NCBI GenBank assembly: GCA_949361645.1
Contig: OX442415.1
Location: 23,727,790-23,791,789 of the forward strand
Length of the DNA stretch: 64,000 bases
Direction: 5' to 3'
Source of the DNA: Spongilla lacustris
Lineage: Eukaryota; Porifera; Demospongiae; Spongillida; Spongillidae
A program made the translations under genes and the position numbers. Position 1 is the stretch's first letter; each line of letters opens with the position of its first letter. The notes beneath the pieces are model-generated. The model was given only the letters and a program-made list of their open reading frames with translations, was not told the origin of the DNA and searched no databases. Of this stretch, positions 21,343 to 32,741 are shown piece after piece.

Positions 21343-21886
21343 CTTTCTGATTGGGTAAGGTTTCAATCCAAGTTGACTGAGCACTTTTGTTCAGAGCTGA
21401 ACAGATGAAACTTCTGAACTTCATGTTGTTGTCATAGCTACCCTCCAGATATCAGATTGGTTGGAATACCTGTTTGTCCACAGCAGGTAATAGCTGACCT
21501 CTGACAACAGCTGTGGTGAGCAAGCACACATGGTGGGTTTCGACAGGGAAGAGAGGGTGGGGGCCTGGGGAGGAGGACAGCTTACCTTCTTGCAAAAAAG
21601 ATGATGTCACCTTCCAAATATTGTCGGTCACAAGACCCTGGTATCTGTAAGGCTTCAGGCCATCCAGTAGAGTGCACAGAGCACCTCGTACCAGGTGGCC
21701 CATGTTTGGGTTGGTCATGTCCAACCCAATCCTCCTCTTGTCTTCCACACTCCTGGTCTGCACGCTATGAATGGCCCCTCCCACCCCCGTCACAATGGCC
21801 TTCTTTGATACAAACAGGTCTGCTGGCTTGTGGTCGGGCCCCTCCATACTACCTGTCTTCTGGGAGCCAGTGAGCTCCCTGGTCTC
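21343..21886 (-). CDS. RUN-domain protein, two internal exons
   Basis: Exon 1 is 21886-21611 on minus: acceptor tttgcag, donor AAG/GTGACA, 276 nt, phase 0. It encodes VSKKAIVTGVGGAIHSVQTR, MGHLVRGALCTLLDGLKPYR and GLVTDNIWK. Exon 2 is 21442-21343: acceptor tctggag, donor AAG/GTGAGT, 100 nt, phase 0 entry. It encodes KFRSFICSALNKSAQSTWIE. This is the helical order of RUN domains, which bind Rab/Rap-type GTPases or kinesins at membranes. The LDGLKP and FR.F...LN...W blocks are closest to RUSC-like members as I remember them. An alternative donor (GAAG/GTAAGC at 21586) would leave exon 2 out of frame. The first and last exons were not found. Confidence 0.6.
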
Positions 21887-21976
21887 CTGCAAAGGGATTG
21901 GAGATACGATATTTGGCAACATAGATATTGTGTTATAATATCTCCATCCCTTGTTCAGAGTTACATACATGTACAA

Positions 21977-22892
21977 CGATTTCAGCTTGTACAGTGATGT
22001 AGCGCTCTGCCCCTCCCCCTACTCATATGTGCACACATGCATGTATCTAGCAGCCTGTGTTATGTGTGCCTCCTCACTCATCTCTTGAAGTTAAATACAT
22101 GGCAAATTATGTTAATCATAACTATAGCCGTTCCATTCAATTTATTTTATTTTACGACATGTTTCAAACATTCAGTGCCTCCCATATGCTCCACTAGACC
22201 TGTGATAATATAACTTTCTATTTACTTATGTCGTAGTGACAGTAACCAACAGATCACCAGGCCAAGGTAAGCCATCACACAGGAAATGAATCCATTGGGT
22301 GGCTTTTCAAAACGTCAGCACAATGCTAAAACCCATGGCAGATATCAATATATAATCTCTGCATCATCTTCACATGTACATGTAGCTGTTGTAATACTTC
22401 AGCAGTAAAGTTCCCCCCACCTCAAACCAAGTGTGGCATTGCAGTGGTGGTTGTGATTTAGCCAAGGGACCCACTGTACAGCAAACGTGGGTGAGATAAA
22501 ATTAGATGAAATAAATATAAGCTAAGAGACTTTATATTGTCTTGTCATGCAGAAAGTGAGATGTCACAATCAGACTCATTCTTGTACTGCTAATATATTG
22601 ATCAAGGACTGGAGATGAGGCACACCTGCTGCATCGGACTTTACAGCCACTTCTCCTCTTCATCGACCTACACCTCTGGAAGATGTGTGAAGCAAAACCA
22701 TATATGTTGTGTGTGTATCCCCTTGGCTGTTAACACATGCTACTTTGGGGGTAAAATACTTTTGTAGCCATAGATCAAACTCCTGAAAAAAAAAAAAATT
22801 AATACAAATCAAGCGCTTAATTCTCTATGCTAGCTAGTACTAAAAATGTTTCAACATTAATTTTAATGTCTGAACACTACATGGCATATACT
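21977..22892. other. No gene recognised between the RUN exons and the large membrane gene
   Basis: AT-rich, with an A13 run at about 22785-22797. It probably holds introns or 3' untranslated sequence; nothing specific is supportable. Confidence 0.4.
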
Positions 22893-25800
22893 TTAATCTT
22901 CACACAGTGGTTCCCTCAGACCATAGCTGACTGTCACAGTGGTGGTGCTAACAGTATTGGTGGTGGGGTCATCCAGCTCTATAGGAACCATTAATTCGTA
23001 CTTTCTTTCAAATAATCCATTTATCTTCTCTCTGGCTCTGTCATACATCTTGCAACCCTTGAGGATGACCACAATGAGATGGTACAAGACAGTCACCATC
23101 AACACCACTACATAGAGACCCACCAAAACACCAACAGATACTGCGGTCATCAGTGCTTGGTCTGAACTGTGGTCTAGAATGTAAGACATTGACAGAGCTA
23201 GTACAATATAGTTAAGGAGGTAAAACAGGTCAAGACAATTGTAGAATCGGTTGCTGAAGATAGTGCACTTATCTGTCTGTTGATGTGACTGTCCAAATGG
23301 CTTTATTCCTGCTTGTGTTGTCACGAACAAGATTACCACAGTAGCCTGGATAGACAGGAGCAGAGATGGCTTGTCAGAACTGTACACTGGATTTAAACTG
23401 TACATCACAACCAGAAGCCAAAGCCTTGCTCCCAGCCACCATCTCCACTCCCCCTTATAGGGGGCATAGTGGGCATCATTCATTGGTTTGATCTGATTGG
23501 CCTTCTTGTGGAGATAGTTGAACAGTCTGTTGTGTTCACTGTAGCGTTCAATGATTGGAATGAAAGTGAGGGCAAAGGTGTAGGGGAGGAGGAACAGAGC
23601 ACATGTCACCATGGCAACCACAAACAAAACAGTGTGCTTCTCATGAAGGTACTTTACATTTCCATCATAGAACCAGACATACATGTCACCAGTTGGCAGG
23701 TGGACTGTGGAATATGTGAGAACATCAATGACAGTTCTCAACAATTTGGAGTACGACAAGTAAATGAGTGTAGATAGGACACCAACTGCTCTTTCTCCTA
23801 TTATGATGGGAAATCTATACCAACAGGAACTAGTGGGGGAGGTTGGAGATCGTTGAAGACAGTAATGGCAGAGCACAATGACTGTCATGGTGAGGATGAG
23901 GAGGTAGGCTGGGAACACAAACTGAAGGCCAGCCTTGTCAGCATCATCCATACCATCATAGAAACACAGAGGGAGCCCAAGGTCAAAGTTCACAAAGGAC
24001 ACAATCACCTTCATAGGGTTTAAAATGGATTGGCTGAAGAATATTGAAGCATTGACTTGAATAATGTTGGCATAGAAGATGAGCCCATAGAGTGTGCCTT
24101 GTGTTACAGTGAGGTTGAGGAAGAACAGTACAGCCACCAGTAAGACACCCAGCACTGCAAACATCACAAGTGTGATCAACCACATATCTGTGCACACCTG
24201 GCACTTGGAAGAACCAAAGATCACACTATGGTTACTATGGCAATGACCACAAAGAATGCCAGTACGCCCTCCATTGCACAAGTCCCCAGGCTTACTTAGA
24301 GATAGCCTATTTATGGCAGTATTGCAGTAGTTCAAAGGACAGGTTGAAACCAGGGCTGGAAGAGTGTTATTGTACACACCAATCCAGTTATTATTATCAT
24401 TTCTAGTCACAGTACCATCTGATGTATCACAGACCACTCCACGTGATGTGAAGAACAGTGAACAGTCACACTTTATCACACCAGTAGAGAAATCTGACAT
24501 CAGTACAAACCCTGGCTCACATGGTAACAGCTCTACCTCAATGACAGCTGGTGAGTTATTAGGATTATTGATCAAAAGCAGTTTAGCAGAAGTCATTTCT
24601 GGTCCATAGATTTGGTACTCTATGGTACCACATACTGTTCGTATCCACTGAGCCTCCTGGCGTGGTCCAAGTGCTATGTTTTGATATTTAATACTGCTGG
24701 TATCAATTTGTGTGTAAACGACAGTTGGGGATAGGCTGTTTCCAGTACCCATTGATGTAACATTAAGTCTCACAGTCCCACCAGGATATGTGGTAACCTT
24801 TCCTTGGTGCTGACTTGTGACATTGCACAACTTAGGACCACTGCAGCCACACAAGTGCACATCTGTTGGAAAGGTAAGTATCTGGAGGTCACTGCTGTCT
24901 CCTGGTAATGATGTAATGGTGAAATAACTGGTCAGGTTAGGACCATTGTCACATAGAAAAATATAACCATTGTAAAAGCAATTATTATTACAGTTATAAA
25001 CTGTTGTGGCATATACAGCATGACCACTTTGCCATGCATGGTTATTGATAAAAGTGATGGAGAATGTTTTGGGTTCAGGAAAGTGTACTTGGTTATTATA
25101 TAAGAAGGCTATGATGCATGCGGAACCTCCCAAAGCCGGGTTCTTTTCCCCATCATTGTAGATAGCACCACCTGATCTAGTTGCTACATTTCTGGAAAAT
25201 TCCACTGTGCAACCCTCATAGAAGTACAGTGGGACATTGTTAGACAGACTTATGGCCCCTCCATTCACTCCTCTGTTCTCCGTGAATGTGATGTTACCAT
25301 GCAGCAGCAGGTAACCATTTTGTCCTTGAATGGCCCCTTGGCCAGAGTTAGATGAGAACTGACTCCCTGTGGGGGTGTTTCCAAAGATGTCCACCTTCAC
25401 TCCATCAAAGTAAATGGCCCCTCCCCTAGAGCAGTGGTTATCTTTAATAACCACATCCTGCAGAAGGAGGTGGCCTAGTGGCTCACCTGGGGAATTTAAG
25501 CGGCCATCTTTAGCATGGACTGCTGCTCCAGTGACTGCGGTGCTGTTAGTAAATGTTGAGTTATAAATGATTATTGCATAACCTGAAAGGATGGAAATAG
25601 CTCCTCCATTGCCTGTTGATTGCTCCAAGCTCACAGCACCACCATAAGTAGCACTGTTGTTGTGAAATGTGCAGTGTGTGATGCTAACATCGCCTGTTGA
25701 TCCATACAGCCTCATAGCACCACCATCACCAAGAGTAGCACTGTTGTTCTGAAATGTACAGTGTGAGATGCTAACATTACCTGTTGATCTATACAGCCTC

Positions 25801-27065
25801 ACAGCACCACCATCACCAAGAGTAGCACTGTTGTTCTGAAATGTACAGTGTGTGATGCTAACATAGCCTGTTGATCCATCCAACATCACAGCACCACCAC
25901 CAACAGTAGCACTGTTGTTCTGAAATGTGCAGTATGTGATGCTAACATCGCCTGTTGATCCATCCAACATCACAGCACCGCCAACAGTAGCACTGTTGTT
26001 CTGAAATGTGCAGTATGTGATGCTAACATTGCCTGTTGATCCATACAACCTCACAGCACCACCGTTACCAATAGCACTGTTGTTCTGAAATGTGCAGTAT
26101 GTGATGCTAACATTGCCTGTTGATCCACCCAACATCACAGCACCACCATCACCAAGAGTAGCACTGTTGTTCTGAAATGTACAGTGTGTGATGCTAACAT
26201 CACCTGTTGATCCATCCAACATCACAGCACTGTCAACAGCAGCACTGTTGTTCTGAAATGTGCAGTATGTGATGCTAACATTGCCTGTTGATCCACCTAA
26301 CATCACAGCACCACCACCATAACTAGCACTGTTGTTCTGAAATGTGCAGTATGCGATGCTAACATCGCCTGTTGATCCATCGAACATCACAGCACCGCCA
26401 ACAGTAGCACTGTTGTTCTGAAATGTGCAGTATGTGATGCTAACATTGCCTGTTGATCCACCCAACATCACAGCACCACCACCATAAACAACACTGTTGT
26501 TTTGAAATATGCAGTTTTGGATGCTAACATCGCCTATTGATCCACCCAACATCACAGCACCACCATCAAGAGTAGCACTGTTGTTCTGAAATGTGCAGTT
26601 TGTGATGCTAACATCACCTGTTGATCCATCCAACATCACAGCACCACCATAAGCATCCTGAAACGTGCAGTATGTGATAACAGTATTTTCGATCGATAAC
26701 AGTTGTATAAGACAGCTAATGAATGTCATTCTCTCCAAAGTCAACTTTTGTACTGAACTAAATCGTAACACTCTCCCTTCTCCCTCACAACGAACTGTGG
26801 TGTTTTTCATCGAAGACCCCGTTATCGTAATGCTGCCTTCATCGGAAATGATGCAGGGTGGTCCTAAAGATATGCGATGCTCTCCATCGTCTAACACAAC
26901 AGTCGTATTGGACTTGAGCGGTCCGCTGCATAGGTAGTCCTGTAGAGCATAGCCAGGTGGAATGGTAGCGGTGAGGTTGACCACATCGGACATAATAACC
27001 ACGTAGCTCCCAAGAACGGATAAAACAAGAACCATCTGAATCATCATCACTTTGGCTCTATACAA
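22893..27065 (-). CDS. Secreted/membrane beta-helix (Pmp-like repeat) multi-span protein, 1390 aa
   Basis: Single uninterrupted exon. Residues 1-26 form a signal peptide (MMIQMVLVLSVLGSYVVIM). Residues about 125-485 hold about 14 tandem repeats of 26-28 residues with the pattern GGAVML.GSTG.VSIT.CTF then QNNSA, the hallmark of right-handed parallel beta-helices seen in chlamydial Pmp proteins. Less regular GGAI/FxxN repeats continue to about 690. A cysteine-rich segment at 735-960 has paired cysteines (CDC, CGHC, CQVC), as in EGF- or ephrin-receptor-like juxtamembrane regions. From about 961 to 1336 there are 7-9 hydrophobic spans (961-984, 1047-1068, 1144-1170, 1278-1297, 1303-1335 clearest), then a cytoplasmic tail of about 54 residues. 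I infer a cell-surface adhesion or receptor protein of a sponge-expanded family. The ligand is unknown. The many N-x-S/T sites fit an extracellular domain. Confidence 0.85.
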   Translation of the reverse strand: MYRAKVMMIQMVLVLSVLGSYVVIMSDVVNLTATIPPGYALQDYLCSGPLKSNTTVVLDDGEHRISLGPPCIISDEGSITITGSSMKNTTVRCEGEGRVLRFSSVQKLTLERMTFISCLIQLLSIENTVITYCTFQDAYGGAVMLDGSTGDVSITNCTFQNNSATLDGGAVMLGGSIGDVSIQNCIFQNNSVVYGGGAVMLGGSTGNVSITYCTFQNNSATVGGAVMFDGSTGDVSIAYCTFQNNSASYGGGAVMLGGSTGNVSITYCTFQNNSAAVDSAVMLDGSTGDVSITHCTFQNNSATLGDGGAVMLGGSTGNVSITYCTFQNNSAIGNGGAVRLYGSTGNVSITYCTFQNNSATVGGAVMLDGSTGDVSITYCTFQNNSATVGGGAVMLDGSTGYVSITHCTFQNNSATLGDGGAVRLYRSTGNVSISHCTFQNNSATLGDGGAMRLYGSTGDVSITHCTFHNNSATYGGAVSLEQSTGNGGAISILSGYAIIIYNSTFTNSTAVTGAAVHAKDGRLNSPGEPLGHLLLQDVVIKDNHCSRGGAIYFDGVKVDIFGNTPTGSQFSSNSGQGAIQGQNGYLLLHGNITFTENRGVNGGAISLSNNVPLYFYEGCTVEFSRNVATRSGGAIYNDGEKNPALGGSACIIAFLYNNQVHFPEPKTFSITFINNHAWQSGHAVYATTVYNCNNNCFYNGYIFLCDNGPNLTSYFTITSLPGDSSDLQILTFPTDVHLCGCSGPKLCNVTSQHQGKVTTYPGGTVRLNVTSMGTGNSLSPTVVYTQIDTSSIKYQNIALGPRQEAQWIRTVCGTIEYQIYGPEMTSAKLLLINNPNNSPAVIEVELLPCEPGFVLMSDFSTGVIKCDCSLFFTSRGVVCDTSDGTVTRNDNNNWIGVYNNTLPALVSTCPLNYCNTAINRLSLSKPGDLCNGGRTGILCGHCHSNHSVIFGSSKCQVCTDMWLITLVMFAVLGVLLVAVLFFLNLTVTQGTLYGLIFYANIIQVNASIFFSQSILNPMKVIVSFVNFDLGLPLCFYDGMDDADKAGLQFVFPAYLLILTMTVIVLCHYCLQRSPTSPTSSCWYRFPIIIGERAVGVLSTLIYLSYSKLLRTVIDVLTYSTVHLPTGDMYVWFYDGNVKYLHEKHTVLFVVAMVTCALFLLPYTFALTFIPIIERYSEHNRLFNYLHKKANQIKPMNDAHYAPYKGEWRWWLGARLWLLVVMYSLNPVYSSDKPSLLLSIQATVVILFVTTQAGIKPFGQSHQQTDKCTIFSNRFYNCLDLFYLLNYIVLALSMSYILDHSSDQALMTAVSVGVLVGLYVVVLMVTVLYHLIVVILKGCKMYDRAREKINGLFERKYELMVPIELDDPTTNTVSTTTVTVSYGLREPLCED
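25620..26660 (-). repeat. Coding tandem repeats of about 78-84 bp inside the beta-helix gene
   Basis: The helix repeats are nearly identical at DNA level: GATGCTAACATYGCCTGTTG and ACTGTTGTTCTGAAATGTGC recur about 14 times. Such homogeneity suggests recent unequal crossing-over or gene conversion, and allele length may vary. Confidence 0.85.
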
Positions 27066-27120
27066 TGCTGCTGCATGCGCGTGCGGCGCGGTTGCATGTT
27101 GATTATTTATTTATTTATTA

Positions 27121-28021
27121 CAGTGGCGGATACAGGGGGGGGGGGGGGGGGGGGGGGGGTGTTCCAGGGGTTGGAAACTCCCCCTCGAAACTGAATATGA
27201 ATATAATTAATGTATAATCGGCGCACGTGAGCTATACATTTCCAGCGTGCACTCCGTGAAGTTGCTAAATTATTGCTTATTCATTGGTTAGTACTATATT
27301 CTGTAAACTGCGAGATATGTAGTAGGCTGGTATTTATACGTAAATCTAAATGTATTCCAAAATGTTAACCCGCGGACGTAATAGAGCGATTCTTTCCGCA
27401 GTTATTTTGATTGGTGCGCTAGTATTAGTACCCATCAAAGTTTAATGCACCTTGCTGGAGATGATGGTAAATTTTAACATAGCAAAGAAACTAAGCCGGC
27501 GCATGTAATTTTGTAAACGTACAATGGTGAATGCAAATCTGCGATATGATGAAGCACATGCAGCCCTTTAAAACCACAATAGCCTGGAAGCCAGAACGTA
27601 ACGGAGTGGCACCAATTTATTGGTTATGACATGTTGCCTCCGTTTTCCGTTTCTAATCCCCCTATACATGTACAATCTGTGGAATGTGTACAAAAAATGT
27701 TTTCGCGCGCCAATGTCACACTGTTCACTGCTTAAAGTAAGTCATCTGCCGGAATCAGTGTGATGGTAAATTTTAAGTGGCTCAACTGAATAGCAAAGAA
27801 AAGTGCGCATACATGTTCCAACACAGCCATTTAAATCCGTAAAATCAGAACGTAACCGAGTGGCACACATTTGTTGGTGTTGATTGCCTTAGTGTCCAAT
27901 AAAATCTGTGGAAAAATTAGAATGCGCACCACAAAAATTTTCGCGCGGTTCGCGCGCGTCCCTCCCCTTCATCAATAATTCATGTAGAACCCCCCTCGCC
28001 AAAATCTTGCATCCGCCCCTA
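27121..28021. mobile_element. About 0.9-kb non-autonomous transposon with GGCGGATRCA ends
   Basis: The left end is CAGTGGCGGATACAGGGGG followed by a G run. The right end, reverse-complemented, is AGGGGCGGATGCAAG. Internally, two modules of about 250 bp are repeated: GATGGTAAATTTTAA...GCATAC/GCATG...CAGAACGTAAC.GAGTGGCAC at about 27460-27615 and 27765-27865. No coding sequence. The ends match the GC-rich repeat family at 4530-4675. No convincing target duplication could be read. Confidence 0.5.
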
Positions 28022-29189
28022 ATTAACTATCCTCCGCATCGTTAAACCGGAATTCACCTCGTTCCCAGCCCTGTGGTTATTGACCGTCCAAATTTTTGGC
28101 GGTCCACGGTTATTGCCTCAATTATGCTGACGGTTTAAGTGCTTTCCCGAACTAATTCAATTATTCACTTTTGCGTAGTCTCGTACCCAGACCCTCAACC
28201 GCAGCTGCGGATAGATTACATCACCGCGTTGTCGGAAGGTCGGGTTGCAAGCCTATACCAAGATTTGTTCTGCTGCGACGAGGATTGTAGTGCAATCGGA
28301 TTGCAGCGTTCGAGTGGGTTCATTATCGTGAGGTAATGAGAGGCAGCTTTTAACTTACATGTATATGAATTTTTATGGAGCGGACAAGCATTGTAATTTT
28401 TGTTTGTCAATGATGGAAGAATGTGCGCCAATGATGCGCTGATAATTAGTAGAAGAGTAGTGCACAATAGTTCAGCAAGGAGACATGGTTCCGTATGGTT
28501 AGAATTCCCAGGCCACAAAGTAGAAAACAACGCACTAACTCTACTTCCGTTGTTTGGTCGCATTTCAAGGTGTACAGAGTCTATATATGTCTCTCATAAA
28601 AGAGCTCTCAAAGCTGAAAAGGCCCCACTTGAACAGTATTTTACAATGAAGGTTTCCCCATTATCTGTGTCATGCACCACTAATAATCTGGATCTTTAAA
28701 GTCATGTGTTGACCACAACTCATGCATATAAGATCCAGCTGCCCTTGCAACCTTACAAGTACATTTGTGGTTACTACAAAGTAAGTTTCTCAGTCTCTAA
28801 TGCATCATGTACATGTTAATCACTTGGAACAGGAATCTGTAACCCACATCAATGAAGTACATCATATACTAAAAGGGTTGTGAATTGCTGGCCAGTACAT
28901 CCCCCACCCCCACCCCCACCTCCATAAAAATGGTTGTTAGTTGCAACAATATGCACCAGCCAGACACATGTAACTTGGAACACTGCAGCTTGACACAGAA
29001 ATATGCTTGGGCCTTCATCTGTATATGTGATTAGGCATGCAGTTTACATTTATGTATGTATAGGGAATAGAATATTTGCACTTCTAATGCAATGCCACAC
29101 AGAGTCAGTAATTTAAATAGCTTCCTTCCTAACTGAGACGGAGCACCCTGAAATCAGTCAAAGCTATCAAGCACAGATAGAGGCATGCA
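28022..29189. other. No gene recognised
   Basis: A phrase AGTCTCGTACCCAGAC at about 28177 recurs at about 48689, so a dispersed repeat is present. An open frame at 28400-28699 lacks recognisable features. Confidence 0.4.
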
Positions 29190-29219
29190 TTGGTGTGTCA
29201 ATCTACTCCCCCCTTGAGG

Positions 29220-29640
29220 GTGGATTCCGGCCTGTCAGGTCAGGATCCAACCTGCCAGGCCAAGCAGCCAGTCTGGCCTGGCGGGCCGACCTGTCAGGCT
29301 GGACTGGTCTTCATCAACCCTGAATGTATACATAGATGCTACTTAGTTTTTTACATGCACACAGGCAAGATTGCAAAAAGACCTATAAACTGGTCACCGT
29401 TTTTGCGTAGTGTTTGGAATTTTTCTACACAAAAACATTGGCTTCTTGGGCTCTGTCCCAGGCCCCAGTGGTGGTAGCTTACATTGCTCCCCCATACCCC
29501 CTGGCTGGGTGGGAAAGATGCCCCTCTCCCACAGCCTTCCCAGGGGGCACTGGTACTTTGGCCACTGCACTTTATATTCCCTTCCAACACCACTGCACTT
29601 GTATGGCTTCAAGGCTATGGGAGGATAGGGAGGAGCAAAG
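29220..29640. repeat. Dispersed GC-rich repeats
   Basis: 29220-29325 is the inverted counterpart of 7690-7760. 29485-29545 (CCCCCTGGCTGGGTGGGAAA then GATGCCCCTCTCCC) resembles the GC-rich block of the poly-C family. Confidence 0.45.
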
Positions 29641-30449
29641 GAGGGGATAACTAGCTCTTGGATGTTAGAATACCTGCTACTTCACTTCCACCAAGTGGCA
29701 TATGGCCCCCCCTCCCCACTTAGCACAGCATATCCCAACTGCAGTGGGACATGGCACACGCAAATACAACCACCTTTCCAGAGTGGTCCACTCCTCATCC
29801 TGGTGTCTGGTGTTCCCTTTCCTCTTCTCCATCTTCACCTAATAACATCGGCCAAGAACAGCTCGCATCTGGCAGATACACACATTTGACTGAATACAAT
29901 ATACCTTCCCTAGAGTAGCATTGTTGGTGGCAGCTGGTTAGTTCCAAGGATGGTCAATCCAACTTTTGTCGTCTTCCGATTTTACTCCAACTTCTGATAT
30001 ATGTTGGTCTTGACATGAAAGTGACTTGTACCATTTATTGAGTTAATGGTTTACAAACTACACGACACAGAATAATTAATAAATCTTTGCAACTTCGCAC
30101 ACTCATATCTTGGCTGCAATACAATTGACAGAAGAGTTTTTGAAGGCCATGATCAGCAGAACTGATCTATGATGATCACTGGGGTGTGGGTAAAGGATAG
30201 ATTTGTCTCAAATTCAAACCACCTTTTGCAATATTGAGGTGTCGTCCATCTTGCTTTTACACAAGTGACGGGACTATCAATTTTTCAGAAAAAGTCTGTG
30301 TATTGATTACCCCTGGGAACCATGCTAGGTTTTATCTGAGGCCACCATTTTTGTCGTTTCAAAATTCAGTTTTGTTTACAAGTGGTGTTATGTAACTGTC
30401 TTATCACTTTGGATCATTTTCAGTGTGTTTTTGGATATCAGCTGAACTC

Positions 30450-31120
30450 CGCTACGGCAATAACATTTGAGTTAAGCAGTGAAATCACAGTGAGGTCTAG
30501 GGCTGCTGGTCTGCTGCTGAACTAGTTGGGAACCAAAATGTCAGCCAGCCTAGTGTGATGGTTGTCATGGCTCAACCCACTTCCAGCTTCACATTTAACA
30601 CTTATGCCTGCCCAACGAAATGACTCAGCCAGTGTGTCTTATGGCAACATCTTCCTCTCTCATACAAGTTGTTGCATGGTGCCCAAAGGATCTAAGCACA
30701 AAGAACATTGACACCCTACTGGTGTAACCATGCCAAGCCACCATTTGATAGCTATATGGCACTCTTCAGGGTCAAGATGCAAACACTGACTAGGAGTTGG
30801 TATCATAGAGAGCCATGAGGAGGAATGTGGTGCTGATACAGATACTTGTCGGCTAGTGAATGGGTCAATCCAACTATTATGATCAAGAGTTGTGATTCAG
30901 GTCTTCCAATTTTGCTCCAACTTCTCATATATGTTTTGTCTTGATATGAAAGTGACTTAGTTAAGTGTTCAATGTGAAGCTGGAAGTGGGTTGAACCATA
31001 ACAACCGTTAACAACCGTCGCACTAGGCCAGCTGACATTTTGGTTCTCAACTGGTTATGCAGCACAGCAGCCCTAGACCTCACTGTGATTTCACTGCTTA
31101 ACTCAAATGTCATTGCCGAA
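30450..31120. repeat. Inverted repeat, arms about 155 bp, spacer about 360 bp
   Basis: The left arm (about 30450-30606) contains AACATTTGAGTTAAGCAGTG and AATCACAGTGAGGTCTAGGG. The right arm (about 30962-31120) is its reverse complement with several differences. Both arms can encode TFELSSEITVRSRAA then TKMSASLV (left on plus, right on minus), and the right arm has the longer open frame. This suggests two opposed copies of a gene fragment I cannot name. Confidence 0.7.
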
Positions 31121-32217
31121 GCAGGGTTCACATGGGGAGTCAGCAGCTGCATCATTCTGCTGAAGTCTGAAAGCACATTGAAAACGATCCAAAGTGTGAA
31201 GAACTTGGATGGATCTGTGTGCCCTTAGCAGTGGAAGCCTATGGTGCATGGGGCATAGAAGCACAATGTACCATCTCACGTTTGGCCTGCAGGCTCTGCA
31301 CCAAAACAAACCGAACGATGTCCAGAGTAATTTCAAATCTGTATGGCCATCTGAACATGTCCCTTATTAAGGCCAACTCAAGAGCTATGTTGAGTAGAAG
31401 TGCATTGTGGATTTAGATGTGTGGTGTAGTTAGCTGTGTACATGTATGTGTGCATGATATCCCTATTCTGTTTATTCTATGTATGTATTCTACATGTAGT
31501 ATCATTAACCTTTATATATATTTTTATTACAAACTGTAGGTGTATAATTCTTATACACACAATGTATTAGTTATTTCAGTGTATTATTTGTAAATAATAA
31601 CTTACAATTATAAAGCTTACCATACATGTATAAAAAAATAAAAAAATAAAAAATTAACAAAAGGAACCAAAATATGAGGATCTATTGTGCAAGAAGAAGG
31701 GCTTCTCTTGACTCCAGGTCAAGAGGAGGTTGTGTAGCAGGCATATAATGGCCAAGGTGAGAGCATGCCCCTCGAATGCACTTAACTGAACTTTGCAGTA
31801 ACGAGTAGGCAAGGCGGCATCTCAACCACATGATGGCTAAGCTTTAGGCCTGGTTCCATTTAGAAGAGAGCAGAGAGGCCAGGTGCTTATAGCTTGATAC
31901 ATGTACTTGTGCGACCATCAAGTTACTTCTGGTGCTGCTTCAAAGTTAACAGAATAAGCACATAAGAGTTTAATGGGTCCTGAAAAATATCTTTGTAAAC
32001 CTACTCAAATATATATTTTACTTGCTCGAGTTAAAGTGCACGAGTCATCATAGCACTTGATTAAGTCACTGGCAAGGTGAGTGTGACCTTGTAGGCGGAC
32101 ATCACTGTATATGTATACATGTATATACATGTTTGTGCAAAGAACCCCATCCTCCTCCCATCATTCTCGTCCCTCTTCCACCTGTACTAATATCGTGTAC
32201 ACTTGCTTTCTATACAG

Positions 32218-32331
32218 CATCAGCTACTGGTGCAATAATAGGTGGAGTAGTGGGCGGAGTAATCTTTCTTGTGATTGTCATCATCATCATCATCATTTTG
32301 ATCGTCTTCGTGGTACTCAGTAAGCAAAAAT
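32218..32331 (+). CDS. Transmembrane exon of an unidentified type I receptor-like gene
   Basis: A pyrimidine-rich acceptor (cttgctttctatacag) precedes a 114-nt exon with GT donor (AAAAAT/GTAAGT). It encodes GAIIGGVVGGVIFLVIVI, then a run of isoleucines and LIVFVVLSKQK. A small-residue GxxxG start, a hydrophobic span and a basic stop-transfer are typical of single-pass receptors. A second possible donor is CA/GTAAGC at 32318. No ectodomain or cytoplasmic domain exon could be linked with confidence. Confidence 0.5.
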
Positions 32332-32741
32332 GTAAGTTATTCTTGACACTCTCCTAAATTTAAAATATTTTTTTCTAAAGCATTTGCAGCCAAGGGAAGT
32401 GGCGATGTCCCATTAAAGATGAACAGCAGGCATGTACTATAGGCTGTACAGTTGTAGCACATGTGAATACATGTAGGTTGCACAGTAGTTGTATGTATGT
32501 AAGCTGTATACAGGTATAATTGTTATCAACCTTAAGCTTGAACGTACGGAGCATGGGGAGCTGAAGCACGTAACACATTCTCTTTTATTGCTTCCGGGGT
32601 TGCCATCATGACAAAAAAACGTGACAAACAAATCAAAGTCAAGATCCTGTCCAACTTATATGGCAAACTCAGTATCATCCTCATCTGGTCCAATGCCAGA
32701 GCCGTAATGATGAGATCCCTGATGCTGGCTTGTTGCTATGG

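Noticed and set aside
20941..21384. 147-codon serine/threonine/proline-rich frame
   Set aside because: It reads through the GGGATGATGTAATGGTGGGA minisatellite and overlaps the RUN exon on the same strand out of frame.
22893..26937. Plus-strand and alternative frames of 73-102 codons within the large gene
   Set aside because: They are shadows of the 1390-codon frame with no independent support.
22893..27065. Bacterial (chlamydial) contamination because of Pmp-like repeats
   Set aside because: The protein has a multi-span C-terminus instead of an autotransporter barrel, and it sits among eukaryotic repeats and spliced genes on both sides.
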